Shown: positions 1 through 4,501 of the stretch, in pieces
How the letters are laid out: every line of letters begins with the position of its first letter
Numbering within the stretch: position 1 is the stretch's first letter
Origin: CAZYMF01 sp964648215
Lineage (GTDB): Bacteria > Desulfobacterota > Binatia > HRBIN30 > JACQVA1
Direction: 5' to 3'
DNA length: 5,374 nucleotides
Assembly (NCBI GenBank): GCA_964648215.1
Contig: CAZYMF010000288.1
Location: 1 to 5,374 of the forward strand
Notes under the pieces: model-generated
The model's database searches: none
What the model was told of the DNA's origin: nothing
What the model saw: the letters and a program-made list of their open reading frames with translations, nothing else
Translations under genes and position numbers: made by a program

Positions 1-1246
1 TCTCGATCATGTAGGCCTCGGCGGCCGAGAAGACGAACTTGCCGTTGGTGATGTCCACCTGGCCGCCGCCGAAGTGCGCCGCGTAGAGCCCGTGATCGAC
101 CGAGCGGATGATCTCCTCGGGGGTCGACTCGCCGGCGAGCATGAAGGTGTTGGTCATGCGCGGCATCGGGATGTGGGCGAAGCTCTCGCGGCGGCCGTTG
201 CCGGTGGGCGGCATGCCCATCAGCCGCGCGTTCATGCGGTCCTGCAGATAGCCGCGCAGGACACCCTTCTCGATCAGCACCGTGCGGCCGGTCGGCGTCC
301 CCTCGTCGTCGACGTTGAGCGAGCCGCGGCGGTTGGCGATGGTGCCGTCGTCGACCACCGTGCACAGCGGCGATGCCACCTGCTCGCCGAGACGCCCGGC
401 GAAGGCCGAGGTCTTCTTGCGGTTGAAGTCGCCCTCGAGGCCGTGCCCGACCGCCTCGTGCAGCAGAACCCCGGGCCAGCCGGGGCCGAGGACGACGGTG
501 AGCGATCCGGCGGGGGCGTCGACCGCGTGCAGATTGCGCAGCGCCTGCTCCGCCGCCGTGCGGGTCCAGCGCCGGTAGCGGTCGTCCTCGGTGAGGAAGT
601 CGAACTCGACGCGGCCGCCGCCGCCGTAGGTTCCGTGTTGCCGCAGCTCGCCTTCCTCGGCGATGCAGGTGACGTTCAGGCGCAGCAGCGGCTGCACGTC
701 GCCGACCAGGAAGCCGGTGGAGCCGGCGACGAGGATCAGCTTGCGCTCGACGGCGAGCGTGGCGAGGACGTTCTTGATGCGGCCGTCGAGACGCCGGGCG
801 ATGATGTCGATCTGGTTGAGCAGCGCGATCTTCTCGCTCAGCGCCACCTCCAGCGGCGAGTGGGCGAGCGTGTACAGGTCGTGGGCGGGCGCCTGGCCGC
901 GCACGGAAACCGCCTGTGCGTTGCCGCCCTCCGCGGCGATCGCCTGCGCCGTCCGGCTCGCCAGGCGCAGGCTCTCGACGGTGACGTCGTCGGAGTGCGC
1001 GTAGCCGGTCTTGTCGCCGGCGACCACGCGGACGCCGGCGCCCTGCGACACGTTCTTGTTGGCCTTCTTGACGATGCCGTCCTCCAGGCTGAAGCTCTCG
1101 ACCGTGCGGAACTCGAAGTAGAGGTCGGCGTAGTCCGCCCGGCGCGCCACCGCGCCGCCGACGATCTGCTCGAGGAAGCCCGCGGTGAGATCGAACCGAT
1201 CGAGGAAGAACCGCTCCGCGGCGGCAACCGACTGCGAATCGTTCAT
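1..1246 (-). CDS. tldD: TldD metallopeptidase, C-terminus cut by window edge
   Basis: TldD is the catalytic subunit of the cytoplasmic TldD/PmbA (TldE) zinc peptidase. In E. coli this complex matures microcin B17 and degrades unfolded peptides such as CcdA. I translated the minus strand by hand: 415 complete codons are open from ATG at 1246 to the edge. The zinc motif HEAVGHGLEGDF begins at H263 (His263, Glu264 and His267 form HExxxH), almost the same position as in E. coli TldD. Other family landmarks are ADYADLYFEF near the N-terminus, the YGGGGR stretch, LGPGWPGVLLHEA, LMGMPPTGNGRRES, MPRMTNTFML and FGGGQVDITNGKF (392-404). E. coli TldD is 481 residues, so about 65 are missing, including the region of the third zinc ligand, a C-terminal Cys. 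The start is supported by AAGGA eight bases upstream. The gene is divergent from the 101-residue gene. No pmbA is in the window. The family call is very secure. Confidence 0.96.
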   Translation of the reverse strand, partial: MNDSQSVAAAERFFLDRFDLTAGFLEQIVGGAVARRADYADLYFEFRTVESFSLEDGIVKKANKNVSQGAGVRVVAGDKTGYAHSDDVTVESLRLASRTAQAIAAEGGNAQAVSVRGQAPAHDLYTLAHSPLEVALSEKIALLNQIDIIARRLDGRIKNVLATLAVERKLILVAGSTGFLVGDVQPLLRLNVTCIAEEGELRQHGTYGGGGRVEFDFLTEDDRYRRWTRTAAEQALRNLHAVDAPAGSLTVVLGPGWPGVLLHEAVGHGLEGDFNRKKTSAFAGRLGEQVASPLCTVVDDGTIANRRGSLNVDDEGTPTGRTVLIEKGVLRGYLQDRMNARLMGMPPTGNGRRESFAHIPMPRMTNTFMLAGESTPEEIIRSVDHGLYAAHFGGGQVDITNGKFVFSAAEAYMIE

Positions 1247-1254
1247 GAGAGAAG

Positions 1255-1259
1255 TCCTT
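1255..1259 (-). promoter_or_regulatory. Ribosome binding site of tldD
   Basis: On the minus strand AAGGA lies eight bases before ATG 1246. It fixes the start of tldD, which agrees with the position of the HExxxH motif relative to E. coli TldD. Confidence 0.75.
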
Positions 1260-1261
1260 GT

Positions 1262-1275
1262 GTTGGTTTCCCAAC
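1262..1275 (-). other. GAAA-tetraloop hairpin in the tldD leader
   Basis: Read on the minus strand, GTTGG-GAAA-CCAAC is a perfect 5-bp stem closed by a GNRA-type tetraloop. It ends two bases before the AAGGA ribosome binding site. In RNA such a loop is unusually stable for so short a stem, so it could influence translation initiation or leader stability. The structure is seen in the sequence; any regulatory role is inferred. A 5-bp stem could also occur by chance. Confidence 0.35.
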
Positions 1276-1327
1276 CTGGATAGCATGTCTTTCCAAGGGG
1301 AGCGAGACGCCGTGTTTGAAGCATCGC

Positions 1328-1334
1328 GGGGGAG
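1328..1334 (+). promoter_or_regulatory. Ribosome binding site of the 101-residue gene
   Basis: GGGGGAG lies six bases before the GTG at 1341. This purine-rich Shine-Dalgarno sequence is the main reason to accept the non-ATG start of the downstream small gene. Confidence 0.65.
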
Positions 1335-1340
1335 AGCACA

Positions 1341-1646
1341 GTGAGCCAGTGGCTGCTCGATGATGCGTCGTACTCCAGCCTGCGGCGTTGCGTCGGCACG
1401 CGCGTGAACCTCTTTCGCGCCATGCACGCGCCCGGCGTCTTCGTCGACGACGAGCGCTCGGTGCTGGCCCTGCGCGAAGGCGACTTCGCTCTCGCCGCGC
1501 GCGTGGTCTTCGACGTCGTGCTCGACTACTTCTACGTCGCCGCCTGCAGCTGGTATCGCAGCGACCTCTCGCGCATCGCCGACGACGACGTGCCGGAGCC
1601 GGTGCGCAGCGAGCTGCTGCATCGCTTCCTCACCTTCCTCGGCTGA
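1341..1646 (+). CDS. Unrecognised 101-residue protein
   Basis: I do not recognise this family. The ORF starts at GTG 1341 behind a good Shine-Dalgarno and ends at TGA 1644-1646. Its codons are dominated by G or C in the third position, like the neighbouring genes, and no convincing gene lies on the other strand here, so it is very likely real. The protein is acidic in its middle and end (FVDDERS, IADDDVPEP). It carries an amphipathic, aromatic-rich central helix candidate, roughly residues 48-72, with the motif DYFYVAACSWY. That stretch contains Asp residues, so it is not a clear membrane span, and there is no signal peptide. Two cysteines (one near residue 17, one in the central motif) do not form a metal-site pattern. 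It is divergent from tldD and 52 bp upstream of the DHH gene on the same strand, so the two could be co-transcribed. Function is unknown. Confidence 0.75.
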   Translation: MSQWLLDDASYSSLRRCVGTRVNLFRAMHAPGVFVDDERSVLALREGDFALAARVVFDVVLDYFYVAACSWYRSDLSRIADDDVPEPVRSELLHRFLTFLG

Positions 1647-1669
1647 GCCTCCCCCCCGGCGCCACGACC

Positions 1670-1699
1670 TTGCGCCGCCCGCGCGCGGCGGACTATAGA
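1670..1699 (+). promoter_or_regulatory. Weak candidate promoter overlapping the DHH gene start
   Basis: TTGCGC (1670-1675) and TATAGA (1694-1699) are separated by 18 bases, a sigma70-like layout. The -35 matches TTGACA at three of six positions and the -10 matches TATAAT at four of six. Transcription would start near 1706, just before the in-frame ATG at 1708, which would give a nearly leaderless mRNA. The matches are modest, and the upstream gene could supply transcription instead. Confidence 0.22.
1673..1690 (+). other. GC-rich hairpin before the DHH gene
   Basis: CGCCGC (1673-1678) pairs with GCGGCG (1685-1690) around a six-base loop. The right arm overlaps GGCGG (1687-1691), the only Shine-Dalgarno-like sequence ahead of ATG 1699, so in a read-through transcript from the upstream gene this site could be masked. 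In DNA this rich in CG repeats a stem of this size can arise by chance. Confidence 0.3.
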
Positions 1700-2730
1700 T
1701 GTGCTCGATGCTCAACACCTCGGGGAAGGGGGCGCTGGCAGCCCTGCTCGGCGCGCTCGACCGGCCCGGTCCGGTCGTCATCCTGCCGCACGACAACCCC
1801 GACCCGGACGCGCTGGCGAGCGCGGCCACCCTGCAGTACATCGTCCGTCAGCGGCTGAAGAAAGAGAGCGTCATCGCCCTCGGCGGTATCGTCGGGCGGG
1901 CCGAGAACCGGACCATGGTCAAGTACCTGAGCATCGGCCTGGCGCCGATCGGCGAGATCGAGTTCACCCGCGACACCCTGCTGGCCCTGGTCGATACGCA
2001 GCCGGGGCGAATCAACAACTCGCTGCCCGAGGGCTTCCGGCCGACCGTGGTCATCGACCACCACCCGGCGTACGGCGACACGCACCAGATCCCCTTCTTC
2101 GATCTGCGCGAGGAGTACGGAGCGACGTCCTCCATTCTCACCGAGTACCTGCAGGAGTCGCACCTCGAGGTGGAGACGAAGATCGCGACCGCCCTGTTCT
2201 ACGGCATCGCGGCGGAGACCCAGCATCTCGGGCGCGAGGCGACGGCGGCGGACATTCATGCCAGCCAGTTCCTCTACCCGCACACGAACAAGCGACGCCT
2301 GGCCAAGATCGAGAACGCCCGCGTGCCGCGCGAGTACTTCCGCGCCTTCCGCGACGCGATCGAGGAAGCGGTGATCTACGAGCGGGTGGTGATGTCCTCC
2401 ATCGGCGAGGTGGGCTACCCCGACATGGTGGCGGAGGTGGCCGACTTTCTGCTCCGCCTGGACCAGGTCGAATGGGCCGTGGCGATGGGCTACTACCAGG
2501 GCGCCCTGTACGTGTCGCTACGCACGACGTGTCGCGACGCCAATGCCGGCGACCTGCTGCAGAAGGTGCTCGGCAGCCATCACGCCGGTGGTCACGATCA
2601 GATCGCCGGCGGCCGCATTCGCGTGGAGGAGGGCGGCGTCGGTTGGGAAAAGGCGGCCGTGCAGGTGAAGGAGCGCCTGCTGCAAGAGCTGCGCATCGAG
2701 TCCTGCAGCGCCGCCGATCTGGTGGCCTGA
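1699..2730 (+). CDS. DHH/DHHA1 phosphoesterase, NrnA-like
   Basis: This cytoplasmic metal-dependent phosphoesterase belongs to the DHH superfamily (RecJ, NrnA, GdpP, DisA-linked enzymes). By overall form, a 343-residue DHH plus DHHA1 protein without extra domains, it is closest to NrnA-type oligoribonuclease/pAp phosphatases. Motif I is HDNPDPDA (His31, Asp35, Asp37), motif II is Asp99 in ALVDTQPG, and motif III is IDHHP (DHH at 120-122). Motif IV reads GIAAETQHLGREAT, with Glu173 where the family usually has a metal-binding Asp. The C-terminal DHHA1 substrate-binding loop is HHAGGHDQIAGGRI (from His294, with GGH at 297-299). The start could be ATG 1699, behind a weak GGCGG, or ATG 1708 (residue 4); neither has a good Shine-Dalgarno. 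The gene may follow the 101-residue gene in one transcript and converges on the DUF1232 gene. The family is certain; the exact substrate (nanoRNA, pAp, cyclic-dinucleotide products) cannot be read from sequence. Confidence 0.92.
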   Translation: MCSMLNTSGKGALAALLGALDRPGPVVILPHDNPDPDALASAATLQYIVRQRLKKESVIALGGIVGRAENRTMVKYLSIGLAPIGEIEFTRDTLLALVDTQPGRINNSLPEGFRPTVVIDHHPAYGDTHQIPFFDLREEYGATSSILTEYLQESHLEVETKIATALFYGIAAETQHLGREATAADIHASQFLYPHTNKRRLAKIENARVPREYFRAFRDAIEEAVIYERVVMSSIGEVGYPDMVAEVADFLLRLDQVEWAVAMGYYQGALYVSLRTTCRDANAGDLLQKVLGSHHAGGHDQIAGGRIRVEEGGVGWEKAAVQVKERLLQELRIESCSAADLVA

Positions 2731-2746
2731 CCCGCGAGCGGGTCGG
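2727..2746. terminator. Candidate hairpin terminator between convergent genes
   Basis: CTGACCCG (2727-2734) pairs with CGGGTCGG (2739-2746) around a CGAG loop. The stem is eight pairs including one T-G wobble, and it overlaps the DHH gene's TGA. It sits in the 22-bp gap between two convergent genes, where a bidirectional terminator is expected. Neither side has a T-tract, so it is not a classical intrinsic terminator. Confidence 0.35.
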
Positions 2747-2752
2747 AGGGCT

Positions 2753-3271
2753 TCAGGGGCGATGGGGATCCCGGCGTGTCGGGTGCTTCGGCGCCGCCTT
2801 GGGCAGGACCCAGTGGAGGGGCACGTCCTTGAACGTGCAGTAGCGCTCGATGCCGCTCGCCGCCAGCTCGAAGGCGAGCTCCAGCACCAGCGCGTCGTCG
2901 CTGGTGCCGATGCCGGGAAGAAAGTCGGGAATGAAGTCCATCGGCTCCAGCCAGTAGAACAGGGCCGCGGCCAACAAGCTCACCGTTCGATACGGAATCT
3001 GTTCGCAGGCGCCCTCGGCGTGATCTTCGAGCAGCTGCAGCGCGAGGTCGATCTGCCGGTGGAACAGCTCGTGGCGCTGGTTGTCGCCCGCCGCCTTGCG
3101 GCGCACCTCGTCCGCTTGCGCGAGCAGTGTCTGCACGTCGGCCGGAGCGATGTCGGCGGCCTGCCGCAGCAGATAGGCGCGGACGTCGCGCGGATCGAGC
3201 AGCGGGACGGCGGCGGTTTCTTTGGCGGCGGGTTTCCGCGGCGGCTTGGTGCCGCTGACCTGACGGGGCAT
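2753..3271 (-). CDS. DUF1232 / YkvA-family protein
   Basis: The 172-residue protein has a Lys/Pro-rich N-terminus (1-20). A helical, charged region follows (about 28-92). The DUF1232 core lies at about 94-133: YRTVSLLAAALFYWLEP, then MDFIPDFLPGIG, and the Asp pair at 125-126 followed by ALVLELA. The pattern Y-W-L-x-P-x-D-x-I-P-D-F-x-P-x-x-G with a downstream DD is characteristic of the family. The family's function is not established; members are thought to be membrane-associated because of the hydrophobic segment before the PxD motif, and here that segment (about 97-108) is one short helix. ATG 3271 is the only reasonable start, but no Shine-Dalgarno precedes it; a CATAGT sequence lies just upstream on the minus strand. 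The gene diverges from aguA and converges on the DHH gene. The family call is good; the role is unknown. Confidence 0.87.
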   Translation of the reverse strand: MPRQVSGTKPPRKPAAKETAAVPLLDPRDVRAYLLRQAADIAPADVQTLLAQADEVRRKAAGDNQRHELFHRQIDLALQLLEDHAEGACEQIPYRTVSLLAAALFYWLEPMDFIPDFLPGIGTSDDALVLELAFELAASGIERYCTFKDVPLHWVLPKAAPKHPTRRDPHRP

Positions 3272-3314
3272 GTGGGAAGCAGACTATGAGTAGCCGTGGG
3301 AGTCAAGCGCCGAG

Positions 3315-3336
3315 GCCCGGACGGCGGCGTCCGGGC
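3315..3336 (+). other. Strong hairpin in the aguA leader
   Basis: GCCCGGACG (3315-3323) and CGTCCGGGC (3328-3336) form a perfect 9-bp stem with a four-base GCGG loop. It ends five bases before the aguA ribosome binding site and lies in the divergent gap between the DUF1232 gene and aguA. It could be a dyad operator for a repressor, an RNA structure controlling initiation, or a terminator for upstream transcription. Nothing in the sequence separates these options. Confidence 0.45.
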
Positions 3337-3341
3337 GCGGG

Positions 3342-3346
3342 GGAGG
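3342..3346 (+). promoter_or_regulatory. Ribosome binding site that sets the aguA start
   Basis: GGAGG lies eight bases before ATG 3355. This favours 3355 over the upstream in-frame ATG at 3286, which has no such site and would add 23 residues rich in Pro, Arg and Gly that do not look like family sequence. Confidence 0.8.
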
Positions 3347-3354
3347 AAGCCGGG

Positions 3355-4401
3355 ATGTCCCCGGCGGCGCTCGGCTATCGCATGCCGGCCGAGTTCGAGC
3401 CGCACGAGGCGACGTGGATCGCGTGGCCGCATCAGCAGGGCGATTGGCCGGGCAAGATCGCCGCGATCCACTTCGTCTACGTCGAGATCACCCGCGCCCT
3501 GGCGCGCAGCGAGCGGGTGCGCGTCCTCGTGCCCAACGTCGCCGCGCGGGAGCAGGCGAGGCGACTGTTGCGCCAGGCCCACGTGCCGTCGGCGCGCGTG
3601 GAGTTCTTCGTCGTTCCGACCGACCGCAGCTGGACCCGTGATTTCGGCCCGCTCTTCGTCCGCAGCGGCTCCCGCCTGGCGATCACCGACTGGAAGTTCA
3701 ACGGCTGGGCGAAGTACCGCAACTGGCGGCGGGACAACGCCGTCAACGCGCAGCTCGCCGCGCGGCTGTGCTTGCCGCGCTTCGTCCCCATGGCCGGCGC
3801 CAAGCCGGTCGTGCTCGAGGGCGGCAGCATCGACGTCAACGGCCGCGGCGCGTTGCTGACCACCGAGGAGTGCCTGCTGTCGCCGATCCAGGCGCGCAAC
3901 CCGCACCTGACGCGCGCCCAGATCGAGCAGGCGCTGCGCGACTACCTCGGGGTGTCGCGCGTGCTGTGGCTGGCGCGCGGCATCGCCGGCGACGACACCC
4001 ACGGTCACGTCGACGATCTGGCGCGCTTCACCGGCCCGCGCACGGTGGTCACCGTGGTCGAGACGCGCGCGCGCGACGAGAACTTCCGGCCCCTGCGCGA
4101 GAATCGCCGCCGGCTGGCGCGCCTGCGCGATCAGGACGGCCGGCCGCTGGAGATCGTCGAGCTGCCGATGCCGGAGGCCAGACGCCACGGGCGCCTGCGC
4201 CTGCCGGCCAGCTACGCCAACTTCTACATCGCCAACCGCAGCGTGCTGGTCCCGACCTTCAACGATCCCCACGACCGCGTCGCGCTCGACGCCCTGGCCC
4301 AGCTGTTTCCAACGCGCGAGATCGTCGGCATCCACGCCGTCGACCTGGTCTGGGGTCTGGGAACGCTGCACTGCCTGACGCAGCAGCAACCCAAGGTGTG
4401 A
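3355..4401 (+). CDS. aguA: Agmatine deiminase (agmatine iminohydrolase)
   Basis: The enzyme hydrolyses agmatine to N-carbamoylputrescine and ammonia in the cytoplasm, a step in making putrescine from arginine. The 348-residue protein belongs to the PPAD-like family of the guanidino-modifying superfamily. The N-terminus has the typical MPAEFEPHEATWIAWP. Catalytic elements appear in order: SWTRDFGP (Asp96), VLEGGSIDVNG (Glu155), GDDTHGHVDD (His218, Asp220) and the nucleophile in GTLHCLTQQQP (Cys340). The ASYANFYIAN block before the C-terminus also matches agmatine deiminases. Length is in the usual 340-380 range; the loop before ASYANFYIAN is shorter than in the plant enzyme. The start at 3355 is set by GGAGG eight bases upstream. 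The usual partner aguB, N-carbamoylputrescine amidase, is not in the window. A strong hairpin precedes the ribosome site. A related peptidylarginine-deiminase-like activity is possible, but agmatine is by far the likeliest substrate. Confidence 0.93.
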   Translation: MSPAALGYRMPAEFEPHEATWIAWPHQQGDWPGKIAAIHFVYVEITRALARSERVRVLVPNVAAREQARRLLRQAHVPSARVEFFVVPTDRSWTRDFGPLFVRSGSRLAITDWKFNGWAKYRNWRRDNAVNAQLAARLCLPRFVPMAGAKPVVLEGGSIDVNGRGALLTTEECLLSPIQARNPHLTRAQIEQALRDYLGVSRVLWLARGIAGDDTHGHVDDLARFTGPRTVVTVVETRARDENFRPLRENRRRLARLRDQDGRPLEIVELPMPEARRHGRLRLPASYANFYIANRSVLVPTFNDPHDRVALDALAQLFPTREIVGIHAVDLVWGLGTLHCLTQQQPKV

Positions 4402-4462
4402 CGCCAGACTTCACGGACCCGTCTTCCTCGGTCCTTCGCCGGGGAGCGGCCTTGATCGGGTG

Positions 4463-4483
4463 GCACCGGACTCTGTCCGGTGC
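4463..4483. terminator. Candidate hairpin terminator between aguA and the GST gene
   Basis: GCACCGGAC (4463-4471) and GTCCGGTGC (4475-4483) form a perfect 9-bp stem with a TCT loop (or 8 bp with a five-base loop). It lies in the 100-bp gap between two convergent genes, 62 bases after the aguA stop and 19 bases from the GST stop. There is no T-tract on either side, so it may be a U-less or Rho-assisted terminator or an mRNA 3'-end stabiliser. Confidence 0.45.
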
Positions 4484-4501
4484 GAGAGCAGCTCCGTCGC
4501 G

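Noticed and set aside
1277..1285. Extended -10-like TGCTATCCA for tldD on the minus strand
   Set aside because: It has no -35 at a suitable distance, and the -10 matches consensus only in its first three bases. The implied transcription start would fall inside the leader hairpin, so it is not strong enough to list.
74..1363. Plus-strand 429-residue ORF
   Set aside because: It is antisense to tldD, which shows full family conservation over the same bases. The translation is Arg/Ala/Val/Gly-rich and low in diversity, as expected for a shadow frame in GC-rich DNA.
1701..2843. Plus-strand 380-residue ORF overlapping the DHH gene
   Set aside because: It is the +1-shifted shadow of the DHH frame. 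The sequence is Arg/Gly/Pro-rich with no motif.
3286..3354. Upstream in-frame ATG at 3286 as the aguA start
   Set aside because: The extra residues are Pro/Arg/Gly-rich and pass through the leader hairpin and the ribosome binding site. ATG 3355 has GGAGG at ideal spacing and gives the normal family N-terminus.
2980..4389. Minus-strand 469-residue ORF
   Set aside because: It runs antisense through aguA and out of frame through the DUF1232 gene, both with clear family motifs. It is the longest open frame in the window but has no recognisable domain and no ribosome site that I can see.
4415..4434. GGACC / GGTCC inverted repeat after aguA
   Set aside because: It has only five pairs around a ten-base loop and no T-tract. 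The 9-bp stem at 4463-4483 is a much better terminator candidate.
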